Assembly: GCF_014108865.1 (NCBI RefSeq)
Contig: NZ_CP053928.1
Location: 4,650,001-4,714,000 of the forward strand
Length of the DNA: 64,000 bases
Source: Nocardioides sp. WS12
GTDB taxonomy: Bacteria > Actinomycetota > Actinomycetes > Propionibacteriales > Nocardioidaceae
Direction of reading: 5' to 3'
Shown: piece after piece, positions 52,048 to 62,866 of the stretch
Layout: each line of letters starts with the position of its first letter
Position numbering within the stretch: position 1 is the stretch's first letter
Translations under genes and position numbers: made by a program
The notes under the pieces: model-generated
Database searches by the model: none
Seen by the model: the letters and a program-made list of their open reading frames with translations, nothing else
Told to the model about the DNA's origin: nothing

Positions 52048-53370
52048 CTACACGACGACGTTCTCCAGCATCTCGGTGACCAGTGCGGCGATCGGCGAGC
52101 GCTCCGACCGGGTCAGCGTGACGTGCGCGAAGAGCGGGTGGCCCTTGAGCTTCTCCACGACCGCGACGACGCCGTCGTGGCGGCCGACCCGCAGGTTGTC
52201 GCGCTGGGCGACGTCGTGGGTGAGCACCACCTTGGAGTTCGCGCCGATCCGCGACAGCACCGTCAGCAGCACGTTGCGCTCGAGCGACTGCGCCTCGTCG
52301 ACGATCACGAACGAGTCGTGCAGCGACCGGCCGCGGATGTGGGTCAGCGGCAGCACCTCGAGCATGCCGCGGTCGAGGATCTCGTCCACCACGTCCTTCG
52401 ACGTGAGGGCACCCAGGGTGTCGAACACGGCCTGACCCCAGGGCGACATCTTCTCCGACTCCGAACCGGGGAGGTAGCCGAGCTCTTGGCCACCGACGGC
52501 GAAGAGCGGGCGGAACACGACGACCTTCTTGTGCTGCTGGCGCTCCATCACCGCTTCGAGGCCCGCACACAGCGCGAGCGCCGACTTGCCGGTGCCGGCG
52601 CGGCCGCCGAGCGACACGATGCCGACCTCGGGGTCCAGCAGGATGTCGAGGGCGACCCGCTGCTCGGCGCTGCGGCCGTGCAGGCCGAAGGCCTCGCGGT
52701 CGCCCTTGACGAGGTGCACCTGCTTGTCCGGTCCCACGCGCCCGAGTGCGGAGCCGCGCTCGGACAGCATGACGAGGCCGACGTGGCAGGGCATCTCGCG
52801 CGCCTCGGCGAGGTCGAGGGTCCCGTCGTCGTACAACTCGTCGAGGGCTTCGGCCGACACCTCGATCTCGGCCATCCCCGAGTAGCCGGTGTCGGAGTCT
52901 CCGAGCGTTTCGCCGCGGTACTCCTGCGCGTCCAGCCCGACGGCCGATGCCTTGATCCGCATCGGCAGGTCCTTGGAGACCAGGATGACTTCGTGGCCTT
53001 CGTCGGCGAGGTTCCGGGCGACGGCGAGGATCCGCGTGTCGTTGTCCCCGAGCCGGAAGCCGGAGGGCAGCGACGAGGCGTCCGTGTGGTTGAGCTCGAC
53101 GCGGATGCTGCCGCCGTCGTCGCCCACCGGGACGGGTGCGTCCAGCCGGCCGTGCTTGACCCGCAACTCGTCGAGCATCCGCAGCGCGCTCCGGGCGAAG
53201 TACCCGAGCTCTGGGTGGTGCCGTTTCGCTTCGAGTTCGGTGATCACCACCACTGGCAGGACGACCTCGTGTTCCTCGAACCGGCGCAGGGCGGCCGGAT
53301 CAGCCAGCAGCACGCTGGTGTCGAGGACATAAGTACGACGGATGGTGGCCTGGGCCTTCGTGTTCGACAC
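52048..53370 (-). CDS. PhoH-family ATPase with PIN domain
   Basis: 440 residues. The N-terminus ([13 protein letters not shown]) is a PIN nuclease fold with its first acidic residue; the C-terminal half is a PhoH ATPase with Walker [10 protein letters not shown] (about 251) and Walker B VIVDEAQ (about 353). Such PhoH2-type fusions act as RNA helicase/nucleases in some Actinobacteria. The GTG at 53370 is supported by GGTGAGG about 6 nt upstream. Confidence 0.9.
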   Translation of the reverse strand: MSNTKAQATIRRTYVLDTSVLLADPAALRRFEEHEVVLPVVVITELEAKRHHPELGYFARSALRMLDELRVKHGRLDAPVPVGDDGGSIRVELNHTDASSLPSGFRLGDNDTRILAVARNLADEGHEVILVSKDLPMRIKASAVGLDAQEYRGETLGDSDTGYSGMAEIEVSAEALDELYDDGTLDLAEAREMPCHVGLVMLSERGSALGRVGPDKQVHLVKGDREAFGLHGRSAEQRVALDILLDPEVGIVSLGGRAGTGKSALALCAGLEAVMERQQHKKVVVFRPLFAVGGQELGYLPGSESEKMSPWGQAVFDTLGALTSKDVVDEILDRGMLEVLPLTHIRGRSLHDSFVIVDEAQSLERNVLLTVLSRIGANSKVVLTHDVAQRDNLRVGRHDGVVAVVEKLKGHPLFAHVTLTRSERSPIAALVTEMLENVVV

Positions 53371-53558
53371 GTGAAACCTCACCGGACCGCGCCCCTGGAG
53401 GGCCCCGGCCCTATCCCTGGTAGACGGACCGGGTTGCACAGTCGTGTTGGTTCACGTTTGGCCTCCCGATGTGGCCGGCTTCCCCACCTGCCACTGATCG
53501 GAAAGTACGCCCGTCATCCAACTGTTGAGGGCGCCACGCCGCATCGCGGAAGTTAATG

Positions 53559-54295
53559 TCAGGTGACGCGTCGGTACGCGAAGTCCGCGATCTCGCGGTC
53601 CTTGGCCAGCCCCTTGCGTTCGAACTTGGTCACCGGCCGCTCTTCCCACCGCTCCACCGGACCACCCGAGAGCAGCCCCTCGGCACCGAGCACCGACTCC
53701 ATCTGCTCCGCATAGTCGGCCCAGTCCGTCGCCAGCCGCCACACCCCACCCGGCACCAGCCGCGATGCCATCAGGTGCGCGTTCTCTGCGTTGACCAGTC
53801 GCCGCTTGTTGTGACGCGCCTTGTGCCACGGATCAGGGAAGAACGTCCAGATCTCGGCAACACTCGCTTCGGCCAGCAGGTGCTCGAAGGTCCACACCGC
53901 GTCGACCCCACAGAACCGCACGTTGGAACAACCAGCGTCCCCCACCCGCCCCAGGCTCTCCGCCACCCCCGGCAGCCAGACCTCGAGCGACAAGACGTTG
54001 TACGTCGGCCGCGCGCCGCCGCCAAAGCAGCCGTCGCCTCCCCCACACCCCCACCGATCTCCACGATCAACGGAGCCTCCCGAGAGAACCACGAGCCGAA
54101 GGAGAAGTCCGGCGCATCCACGGCCTCATCCGGAATGACCCACCGGTCGGCGTACTCGTCCCACCCCAACTGCTGCTTGGGCGTGAACCGACTCCCCCGC
54201 CGCGCATAGGTCAACACCTCCCGCTCCCGCCGACCATCGTCGGTGAACTTCTGATGGGGCCGAGCCGGGCGCACTCCGTGATTCACGACAGACAT
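53559..54295 (-). pseudogene. trmB: tRNA (guanine-46-N7)-methyltransferase trmB, frameshifted
   Basis: Two reading frames together give a full TrmB. The first (start ATG at 54295) runs through PLIVEIGGGVGEATAALAAAR, the SAM site. At about 54004-54020 the frame shifts, and the second frame continues PTYNVLSLEVWLPGVAE, then AEIWTFFPDPWHKARHNKRR and WRLATDWADYAEQM, to a stop at 53559. One base more, or two fewer, in a GC-repeat (GCGCGC) would restore the frame. It could be a true pseudogene, a sequencing error at the repeat, or frameshifting. Confidence 0.85.
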
Positions 54296-54571
54296 TCTCC
54301 CGGCCGGACGAGAGGGAGCGAAAACCAGAGGACCGACCGGGCGCTGCGTGCGCAGGCCGGACCACCCCTCGAGGGCGCTTCGGTCCGTGCCGGCGGCGCC
54401 CGTCGTACCAAGGTCACGCAATGGCGAAAGCCAGGGCGCCGACGGCGGGGACCGCTCCTAAGCCATCGAGGGGTGGGGAGGCCGGCGCACGCAGCGCCCA
54501 CCCAGCCAGCCAAAACGCAGGAACCCCCACCGCCCGAAGGCGATGGGGGAACCTGGTGAAGAAGGGTCAGA
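54296..54571. other. 276-bp region between tuf and trmB
   Basis: Apart from the tuf terminator I see no gene or RNA here. Frames through it are proline/arginine-rich shadows. The trmB promoter is presumably near its right end of the minus strand (about 54300-54400), but no clear box is seen. Confidence 0.5.
54524..54549 (-). terminator. tuf terminator with TTCG tetraloop
   Basis: On the minus strand CCCCCATCGCC, loop TTCG, GGCGGTGGGGG: an 11-bp stem with one G-T wobble, starting 23 bp after the tuf stop and followed by TTCCTGCGTTTT. Confidence 0.9.
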
Positions 54572-55765
54572 TCACTTGGTGATCTTCGTGACCCGGCCGG
54601 CGCCGACGGTGCGGCCACCTTCACGGATCGCGAACTTCAGGCCCTCGTCCATGGCGATGGGCTGGATCAGCTCAACGGCCATGTCCGTGTTGTCGCCCGG
54701 CATGACCATTTCCGTGCCCTCGGGGAGGGTGACGACGCCGGTGACGTCGGTGGTCCGGAAGTAGAACTGCGGGCGGTAGTTGTTGAAGAACGGCGTGTGA
54801 CGGCCGCCTTCTTCCTTCGACAGGATGTAGACCGACGCGTCGAAGTTGGTGTGCGGGGTGGTCGTGCCCGGCTTGATGACAACCATGCCGCGCTCGATCT
54901 CTTCGCGCTTGGTTCCACGCAGCAGCAGACCGACGTTCTCGCCAGCCCGACCCTCGTCGAGGAGCTTGCGGAACATCTCGACACCGGTGACGGTCGACTT
55001 CATCGCGCCCTCGCGGATGCCGATGATCTCGACCTCCTCGTTGACCTTGACGATGCCGCGCTCGATACGACCGGTGATGACGGTTCCACGACCGGTGATC
55101 GTGAAGACGTCCTCAACGGGCATGAGGAACGGCTTGTCGACCTCACGCTCGGGCTGCGGGATGCTGGCGTCGACCGCGTCGAGCAGCTCGAGAACCGAGT
55201 TGCCCCACTTCTCGTCGCCCTGCAGTGCCGGGAAGGCAGCAACGCGAACGACCGGGATCTCGTCGCCGTCGTAGTCGTACTCGGAGAGGAGCTCGCGCAC
55301 CTCCATCTCGACGAGCTCGATGAGCTCTTCGTCGTCGACCATGTCGCACTTGTTGAGCGCGACGACCAGGGCGGGAACGCCGACCTGGCGGGCGAGCAGC
55401 ACGTGCTCACGCGTCTGCGGCATCGGACCGTCGGTCGCGGCAACCACCAGGATCGCGCCGTCCATCTGCGCGGCACCGGTGATCATGTTCTTGATGTAGT
55501 CCGCGTGACCGGGGCAGTCAACGTGCGCGTAGTGGCGCGCTTCGGTCTGGTACTCGATGTGTGCGATCGAGATCGTGATGCCGCGCTGACGCTCTTCGGG
55601 AGCCTTGTCGATCTGGTCGAACGCCGAGGCCTCGTTGAGGTTCGGGTACTTGTCGTGCAGGACCTTCGAGATCGCCGCGGTCAGCGTGGTCTTGCCGTGG
55701 TCGATGTGACCGATGGTGCCGATGTTGACGTGCGGCTTGGTCCGCTCGAACTTGGCCTTAGCCAT
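54572..55765 (-). CDS. tuf: Elongation factor Tu
   Basis: 397 residues, standard length. GTPase that brings aminoacyl-tRNA to the ribosome. G1 GHIDHGKT, G3 [10 protein letters not shown]4 NKCDMVD are intact, and the C-terminus has TAELxxx-type EF-Tu blocks ([13 protein letters not shown]). AGGAGG stands before the ATG. Last gene of the str operon, with its own terminator. Confidence 0.99.
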   Translation of the reverse strand: MAKAKFERTKPHVNIGTIGHIDHGKTTLTAAISKVLHDKYPNLNEASAFDQIDKAPEERQRGITISIAHIEYQTEARHYAHVDCPGHADYIKNMITGAAQMDGAILVVAATDGPMPQTREHVLLARQVGVPALVVALNKCDMVDDEELIELVEMEVRELLSEYDYDGDEIPVVRVAAFPALQGDEKWGNSVLELLDAVDASIPQPEREVDKPFLMPVEDVFTITGRGTVITGRIERGIVKVNEEVEIIGIREGAMKSTVTGVEMFRKLLDEGRAGENVGLLLRGTKREEIERGMVVIKPGTTTPHTNFDASVYILSKEEGGRHTPFFNNYRPQFYFRTTDVTGVVTLPEGTEMVMPGDNTDMAVELIQPIAMDEGLKFAIREGGRTVGAGRVTKITK

Positions 55766-55845
55766 TGCTGGCTCCTCCTGGGATTGTTACTTGACTCGTA
55801 CTGGGTTGGGTGATGCGCCGAGGGCGGCGGAAAGCAGTCGGAAGA

Positions 55846-57960
<2,115 letters not shown>

Positions 57961-58043
57961 GTGAGTCAGCGTTCCTTAGATCTTGGGATGGAGAAGGTGG
58001 GTGCCGGAGCGGGCGCCGCCGTAACGGGCCCGCTCCGACGAAA

Positions 58044-58514
58044 TCACCAGCGGTAGTGAGCGAAGGCCTTGTTGGATTCGGCCATCTTGTGCGTGTCCTC
58101 GCGCTTCTTCACCGCGGCACCGAGGCCGTTGGCTGCGTCGAGGATCTCGTTCTGCAGGCGCTCGGCCATCGTCTTCTCACGACGGTCGGCGGCGTAGCCG
58201 ACGAGCCAGCGGAGCGACAGCGTGGTGCCACGCGTGCCCTTGACCTCGATCGGGACCTGGTAGGTCGCGCCACCAACACGGCGGGACTTGACCTCGATGG
58301 CGGGGCGCACGTTGTCGAGCGCACGCTTGAGGGTGATGACCGGGTCGATACCGGTCTTTTCGCGGGTGCCTTCGAGCGCGGTGTAGACGATGCGCTGTGC
58401 AACCTGCTTCTTGCCGTCCTGCAGCACCTTCGACACGAGCTGGCTCACCAGCTGCGACCCGTAGACCGGGTCCATGTCGATCGGCCGCTTCGGCGCGGGG
58501 CCCTTGCGCGGCAT
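58044..58514 (-). CDS. rpsG: 30S ribosomal protein S7
   Basis: 156 residues, the usual length. Binds 16S rRNA and starts assembly of the 30S head. [22 protein letters not shown] and the C-terminal [13 protein letters not shown] are typical of S7. The start at 58514 is 1 bp after the rpsL stop; a longer frame upstream overlaps rpsL. Confidence 0.98.
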   Translation of the reverse strand: MPRKGPAPKRPIDMDPVYGSQLVSQLVSKVLQDGKKQVAQRIVYTALEGTREKTGIDPVITLKRALDNVRPAIEVKSRRVGGATYQVPIEVKGTRGTTLSLRWLVGYAADRREKTMAERLQNEILDAANGLGAAVKKREDTHKMAESNKAFAHYRW

Positions 58515-58515
58515 G

Positions 58516-58890
58516 TCAGCTCTTCTCCTTCTTGGCACCGTAGCGGCTGCGAGCCTGCTTACGGTTCTTCACGGCCTGGGTGTCCAGAGCGCCGCGGATG
58601 ACCTTGTAGCGAACACCGGGGAGGTCCTTCACACGACCGCCGCGGACGAGCACGATGGAGTGCTCCTGCAGGTTGTGACCCTCACCCGGGATGTAAGCGG
58701 TGACCTCGACGCCACTGGACAGGCGCACGCGGGCGACCTTGCGCAGAGCGGAGTTCGGCTTCTTCGGGGTGGTGGTGTAGACGCGGGTGCAAACACCGCG
58801 ACGCTGGGGCGAACCCTTCAGGGCAGGCGTCTTGGACTTCGACACCTTGTCCTGGCGGCCCTTGCGGACCAACTGATTAATGGTGGGCAC
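58516..58890 (-). CDS. rpsL: 30S ribosomal protein S12
   Basis: 124 residues. Decoding-centre protein. The streptomycin-related segments [11 protein letters not shown] and [13 protein letters not shown] are the wild-type forms, predicting streptomycin sensitivity. The GTG at 58890 gives [12 protein letters not shown], the family N-terminus; the frame continues 17 codons upstream without support. Operon order rpsL-rpsG-fusA-tuf. Confidence 0.98.
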   Translation of the reverse strand: MPTINQLVRKGRQDKVSKSKTPALKGSPQRRGVCTRVYTTTPKKPNSALRKVARVRLSSGVEVTAYIPGEGHNLQEHSIVLVRGGRVKDLPGVRYKVIRGALDTQAVKNRKQARSRYGAKKEKS

Positions 58891-59097
58891 CTGGTGGTTC
58901 CCTTTCCTTTTGCTCTCACGTGCCGGCGCCTTGCCGGGCACGGATGTGTTGCGTTACTGCGTGCCGAATGAGTGGCCTCTGGTCGTTCGCTCCCCAAGAA
59001 ACTTGAAACTCAAGGGTGCGATCGCGTTGAGGGCATGCTCGACGTGCCGGGTCACCCCAGACACGAGAATCGAGATTACCGGCCGGTCAGGGGCCGG
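58891..59097 (-). promoter_or_regulatory. Leader/promoter region of the str operon
   Basis: 207 bp before rpsL on the minus strand, with a long probable leader. It contains A+T-rich tracts (TTGAGTTTCAAGTTTCTTGG) and AAAGGAAAGGGAACC just before rpsL. I cannot name a single -10/-35 pair. Confidence 0.35.
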
Positions 59098-59098
59098 T
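59078..59098 (-). terminator. Hairpin after MFS gene
   Basis: ACCGGCC and GGCCGGT pair around a 7-nt loop directly after the MFS stop codon (the stem reaches into it), followed by AATCTCGATTC on the minus strand. Moderate stem, no T-tract. Confidence 0.45.
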
Positions 59099-60363
59099 CA
59101 AAATGCCGGTGCACCGGCCCGATCGGGCTGGGGGACGCTCAGACCCACCCGGCGCTCCGCCAGAGCGCGTACGGCGACCGCGGCAGCCACTCCCACCAGC
59201 ACCAGCGTACCGCTCACGAGGAGGGTCCAGCGGGCGCCGTACTGCTCCCCGATCCAGCCGATCACGGGGGCACCGAGGGGCGTTCCACCCATCACGATGG
59301 TCATGTAGATCGCCATCACGCGACCGCGCAGGGCGGGGTCGGACTCGACCTGGAGCAGGGCGTTGCAGGAGTTCAGCACGGTGATGACCGAGAAGCCGAG
59401 CAGGGGGCACAGCAGGACGAAGGTGAGGTACGTCGGCATGAGACCGGCCGCGATCTCGACCAGGCCGAACGCGACGGCGGCCACCAGGAGCAACCGGACC
59501 CGCACCCGGGTGCGACCGGCGGCGACGAGTGCCCCGGCCAGCGAGCCGACTGCGAGAGCGGAGCCGAGGACGCCGTACTCGGTGGCGCCCTTGTCGAAGA
59601 TGTCGGTCGCCATCAGCGCGGAGGTGATCTGGAAGTTCATGCCGAACGTCCCGACGAAGAACACCAGCACGAGGATCATCAGCATCTTCGGCTCGCTCCG
59701 CATGTACGAGAAGCCGGCGCGGAGCATCCCGGGCGCCCGGGCCACGGGACGCGGTGAGTGCAGCTCGGTCGCGTCCATCCGACGCAACTGGAGGATCACG
59801 GCGGCGTAGGACACGGCGTTCACGAGGATCACCCACCCGGTCGCGCGCATGCCACCGCCACCGAGGCCGATGAGCAGGCCGGCAAGGCCGGGGCCGATCA
59901 TCCGGGCGGCGTTGAATGCGGCGGAGTTCAGGCTCACCGCATTGGCGACGTCGTCAGTCCCGACCATCTCGGAGACGAACGCCTGGCGGGCGGGCGCGTC
60001 GAAGGCGGCGCCGATGCCGAAGATGAACGCCAGCAGGTAGACGTGCCACGTCTCGGCGACGCCGAGGGCGGCGATCACGCCGAGCGTGAGGGCGGCGCCG
60101 GCCATCACGGCCTGCGTGACCTGCAGCAGGCGGCGCTTGGAGAAGCGGTCGGCCACGACGCCGGCGTACGGCGACAGGAGCAGGACCGGGACGAACTGCA
60201 GGCCGGTGGTGATGCCGAGCGCGGCACCACCGTTGCCGGGGATGGTGAGCACCAGCCAGTCCTGGGCAATGCGCTGCATCCAGGTCCCGATGTTGGAGAC
60301 CAGGCTGCCGGCAAAGTACAGGCGGTAGTTGTGGTGGGCCAGGGAGCGGAATCGGGGGCTCGT
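59098..60363 (-). CDS. MFS transporter with apparent ACG start
   Basis: 421 residues, about 12 membrane helices, of the class with FRSLAHHNYRLYFAGSLVSN and GTWMQRIAQDWLVL at the start and motif A-like VVADRFSKRRL near residue 75. In these proteins the N-terminus is right there. The only codon at the right place is ACG at 60363, with AAGGAG exactly 6 nt upstream; no ATG, GTG or TTG is near in frame. It follows marR by 25 bp. Substrate unknown (multidrug-type is likely). Confidence 0.82.
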   Translation of the reverse strand, partial: TSPRFRSLAHHNYRLYFAGSLVSNIGTWMQRIAQDWLVLTIPGNGGAALGITTGLQFVPVLLLSPYAGVVADRFSKRRLLQVTQAVMAGAALTLGVIAALGVAETWHVYLLAFIFGIGAAFDAPARQAFVSEMVGTDDVANAVSLNSAAFNAARMIGPGLAGLLIGLGGGGMRATGWVILVNAVSYAAVILQLRRMDATELHSPRPVARAPGMLRAGFSYMRSEPKMLMILVLVFFVGTFGMNFQITSALMATDIFDKGATEYGVLGSALAVGSLAGALVAAGRTRVRVRLLLVAAVAFGLVEIAAGLMPTYLTFVLLCPLLGFSVITVLNSCNALLQVESDPALRGRVMAIYMTIVMGGTPLGAPVIGWIGEQYGARWTLLVSGTLVLVGVAAAVAVRALAERRVGLSVPQPDRAGAPAF

Positions 60364-60388
60364 GGCGGGCTCCTTCGGGTCGGTTCGG

Positions 60389-60847
60389 TTACAGGGTCTG
60401 TTCGGATTCGGCGAGCCGCTGGAGGATCGGGGCGGCCCGGCGCAGGATGTCGCGCTCGTCAGGGGTGAGCTCCTCCAGGCGCATCGACAGCCAGCGGTCG
60501 CGACGGGCGGCGTCGGCCAGCACGATCGAGCGACCCGCGTCGGTGATGCGTACGACGACCTGCCGGCCGTCGTCGGGGTGGTCATGCCGTTCGACCAGTC
60601 CCCGCTCGCCGAGTGCGGTGACGGTCCGGGTCATGGTCGGCGGCCGCACCTGCTCGCGCGTGGCCAGGGCACCCACGGTCTGGTCGCCGCGACCGTGCAG
60701 CACCCACAACACGGCCATCGCGGTGAGGCTGAGGTCGTTGTCCGGGTGGCGCTCGCGCACCAGCCGGCGCCGCAGGCGCATGACCGAGAAGCGGAGCTCG
60801 GTGGCTAGCCCTGCTGTCGAGCGCACGTGCTTCTCCAGAATCGGCAT
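60389..60847 (-). CDS. MarR family regulator
   Basis: 152 residues. Winged-helix MarR pattern: SLTAMAVLWVLHGRGDQTVGALATREQVRPPTMTRTVTALGERGLVERHDHPDDGRQVVV. Likely represses itself and the MFS gene downstream, with a ligand release. TAGACT (60854-60859 on the minus strand) ends 6 nt before the ATG, suggesting leaderless expression; the same site carries a palindrome. Confidence 0.9.
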   Translation of the reverse strand: MPILEKHVRSTAGLATELRFSVMRLRRRLVRERHPDNDLSLTAMAVLWVLHGRGDQTVGALATREQVRPPTMTRTVTALGERGLVERHDHPDDGRQVVVRITDAGRSIVLADAARRDRWLSMRLEELTPDERDILRRAAPILQRLAESEQTL

Positions 60848-60851
60848 GTCG

Positions 60852-60860
60852 TTAGTCTAA
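60852..60860. promoter_or_regulatory. Candidate MarR operator TTAGTCTAA overlapping its -10
   Basis: TTAG-T-CTAA is a perfect palindrome around one base and covers the TAGACT -10 box of the marR gene. A second A+T-rich half-palindrome (TTACTTTGCGTAA) lies at 60866-60878. Position fits autoregulation. Confidence 0.45.
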
Positions 60861-60915
60861 GTCATTACTTTGCGTAACTATTCCCCGGGACGGCGCCGGG
60901 AACCGGCCGCCGGGC

Positions 60916-60921
60916 TACCAT
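60916..60921 (+). promoter_or_regulatory. Probable -10 box TACCAT, leaderless DUF2530 gene
   Basis: TACCAT, 6 nt, then the GTG at 60928. Confidence 0.5.
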
Positions 60922-60927
60922 CGGGTT

Positions 60928-61218
60928 GTGGAGCTCCGTGATGACCAGCCGACGCAGCACGAGATCGGCAAGCGCACCTACCTGATCGCTCCTGTCGAGC
61001 CGCTCGACGTTGACGGAGTCCGGACCGTCCAGGTCGGCACCGGCATCTTCCTGCTGGCGTTCCTCGGACTGCTGCCGTTCTGGGGCCGCCTCGAGGAAGA
61101 GGGCCAGACCTGGCTGCTGTGGATGTGCCTGACGGGCGTCGGCCTCGGCCTCCTCGGCACGGAGTACTGCAAGCGCCGCCGCGGGATCCGCGCCGAGCGC
61201 GCCGCCGATGGCGAGTGA
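60928..61218 (+). CDS. DUF2530 membrane protein
   Basis: 96 residues. Starts at GTG. A soluble N-terminus with LIAPVEPLDVDGVRTVQVG is followed by two helices (GIFLLAFLGLLPFWG and WLLWMCLTGVGLGLLG) and a basic tail KRRRGIRAERAADGE, the pattern of actinobacterial DUF2530. Function unknown. Overlaps the methyltransferase gene by 11 bp and is divergent from marR. Confidence 0.8.
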   Translation: MELRDDQPTQHEIGKRTYLIAPVEPLDVDGVRTVQVGTGIFLLAFLGLLPFWGRLEEEGQTWLLWMCLTGVGLGLLGTEYCKRRRGIRAERAADGE

Positions 61219-61864
61219 CGCCGCCCCGCTTCCGCCGACCCGTTGGGCTCTCGGCGGAGCGAAGAACAGCGGCTACGGCGAGCGCTTCGCCGAACTGATC
61301 AACCAGGGCAAGGACGTCGACGGCGAGGCCCGCCTGGCCGACACCCTCGTCGACCGGGGCGCCCGGATCCTCGACGCGGGCTCCGGCATGGGCCGGGTCG
61401 CGGGCTACCTGCAGGCCCACGGCCATCGCGTGGTCGCAGCCGAGCCCGACCCGGTGCTCGTCGAGCAGTCCCGGCTGACCTATCCCGCGCTGGACGTGGT
61501 GCCCCTCGAGATCCTCGACCTCACCCGCGAGGCCGTGGCCGCAGCGGGTGTGGCGGACGGGTTCGACCTCATCGTGTGCGTCGGGAACGTGTTGACGTTC
61601 GTCGCGGACGGCACCGAGGTGGCTGTCCTGACCCGTCTGCGCGAGCTCCTCGCACCGACCGGACGAATCCTCGCGGGCTTCCACCTCCGGGGCGGTCCGA
61701 GCTCGGCCCGGCCCTACTCCCCCGACGAGTTCATCGCCGACGCGACGTCAGCGGGACTCCGGATCGACCACCGGTTCGGTGGCTACGACCTGCGACCGGT
61801 CGACGACAACTACGCCGTCTGGGTGCTCAGTCTGGCGCGAGACGCGTCTCCGGCGCAGAACTAG
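61208..61864 (+). CDS. Class I SAM-dependent methyltransferase
   Basis: 218 residues. SAM site ILDAGSGMGRVAGYL (about 53-67), then VVAAEPDP (motif II acidic) and LIVCVGNVL; no NPPY, so not a base N-methylase of that class. Target unknown. It starts within the DUF2530 gene, so they are co-translated. Confidence 0.82.
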   Translation: MASDAAPLPPTRWALGGAKNSGYGERFAELINQGKDVDGEARLADTLVDRGARILDAGSGMGRVAGYLQAHGHRVVAAEPDPVLVEQSRLTYPALDVVPLEILDLTREAVAAAGVADGFDLIVCVGNVLTFVADGTEVAVLTRLRELLAPTGRILAGFHLRGGPSSARPYSPDEFIADATSAGLRIDHRFGGYDLRPVDDNYAVWVLSLARDASPAQN

Positions 61865-61896
61865 GGGCAGCGAGCTGCCGTCGGCGCCTCCCGCCG

Positions 61897-61954
61897 CGCT
61901 GCCGCGCCGCGGTCGTCCCGCGTAGATGGCTGGGTTGGCCTGGCGGCAAGACAG
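61897..61954 (-). repeat. Dispersed two-block intergenic element, copy B
   Basis: On the minus strand block 1 (61928-61954) starts CTGTCTTGCCGCCAGGCCAA and ends CCCAGCC, block 2 (61897-61910) is GCGGCGCGGCAGCG, with 17 nt between. Copy A is at 51087-51142 on the plus strand. It lies between convergent genes. Confidence 0.8.
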
Positions 61955-61967
61955 CTCGTCCACGTCA

Positions 61968-61989
61968 GGCGCGAGACGCGTATCGCGCC
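61968..61989. terminator. Hairpin at the end of the convergent DUF3027 and methyltransferase genes
   Basis: GGCGCGA and TCGCGCC form a 7-bp stem around an 8-nt loop, which is itself nearly palindromic (ACGCGT). It touches the DUF3027 stop and could stop transcription from both sides. Confidence 0.5.
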
Positions 61990-62765
61990 TAGAACACTTC
62001 CAGGTCGTCGGTGCCGATGGTGTCGATGACCGGCGGGGCCGGGGGCTGCGACTGCTGGCGCTTGCTGAGGCGGACCTCGGAGTGCGCACCGCAACCGTGC
62101 TGGAAGGCGACCACACGAGCGTCGTCGTTGGCGTCGCCGTTGGCGCAGACACCGAACATCTCCGACAGCGGGCCGGCGAGGCGGACCAGGAAGCCACAGG
62201 AGTAGCACTGGTGCGGGGCCGACTTGGCGATCGGCGCGTCCGGGCCGGGTTCGCCGTCGTACCAGCGCTCGGCGGCGATGTCGCGACCCTCCGGGGAGAG
62301 CACGCGGACCCGGCCGAGGCCGAGGTCCTTGGCGACATCGCGGATCTGGGTCTTCTCGTCGGTGTCGAGCGCGTCGTCGCCGAAGGAGTACGTCGGCACG
62401 AGGCGCGGGTCCTCGTCGGAGACGGGCAGCAGGTCACCGGGCGACAGGTCGCCGGGCTGGAGGCGGTCGCGGTAGGGCACCCAGGCGGGAGCGATGATCG
62501 CTTCGGCGCCGGGAAGCAGCACGACCTCGACGACGGTCACCTTGCGCTGGCGGGACGCCCGCGTCAGGGTCACCGCCCACTGCCAGCCGTGGTAGCCCTT
62601 GCGGTTGCACCCGAACAGGTGGGTGACGACCCGCAATCCGTCGACCTGGAGGCCGAGGTGGTCACCCACGTCGGCAGCGTCGACCTCGTTGAGCAGCGCG
62701 GTGCGCGCTTCATCAACGGCGTCGGCCGCGACGGCGTCGGTCAACTTGCGCTCGAGTGTGGACAC
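61989..62765 (-). CDS. DUF3027 protein
   Basis: 258 residues. Central WQWAVTLTRASRQRKVTVVEVVLLPG and the Cys-rich HQCYSCGFLVRLAGPLSEMFGVCAN, then FQHGCGAHSEVRLSKR, are typical of actinobacterial DUF3027 proteins and suggest a zinc site. Function unknown. The GTG at 62765 is favoured because GATGCT stands 7 nt upstream; ATG at 62777 is possible. Confidence 0.85.
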   Translation of the reverse strand: MSTLERKLTDAVAADAVDEARTALLNEVDAADVGDHLGLQVDGLRVVTHLFGCNRKGYHGWQWAVTLTRASRQRKVTVVEVVLLPGAEAIIAPAWVPYRDRLQPGDLSPGDLLPVSDEDPRLVPTYSFGDDALDTDEKTQIRDVAKDLGLGRVRVLSPEGRDIAAERWYDGEPGPDAPIAKSAPHQCYSCGFLVRLAGPLSEMFGVCANGDANDDARVVAFQHGCGAHSEVRLSKRQQSQPPAPPVIDTIGTDDLEVF

Positions 62766-62866
62766 GGGGCACAGCATCCCTCATTCGGGCGATGCTCGTC
62801 ACGTCGGGGGACCGTGCCGGGACGTCGGGGGGTGTCGCTTCGACACCAGCAGGCAAGATGGACGTC

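Noticed and set aside
54296-54571. tRNA gene near tuf
   Set aside because: tRNA genes often flank tuf, but no TPsiC loop (GGTTCGAATCC-like) or acceptor pairing is present.
59037-59100. Small ORF in the str leader
   Set aside because: No start with ribosome site and no conservation signal that I can judge; treated as leader.
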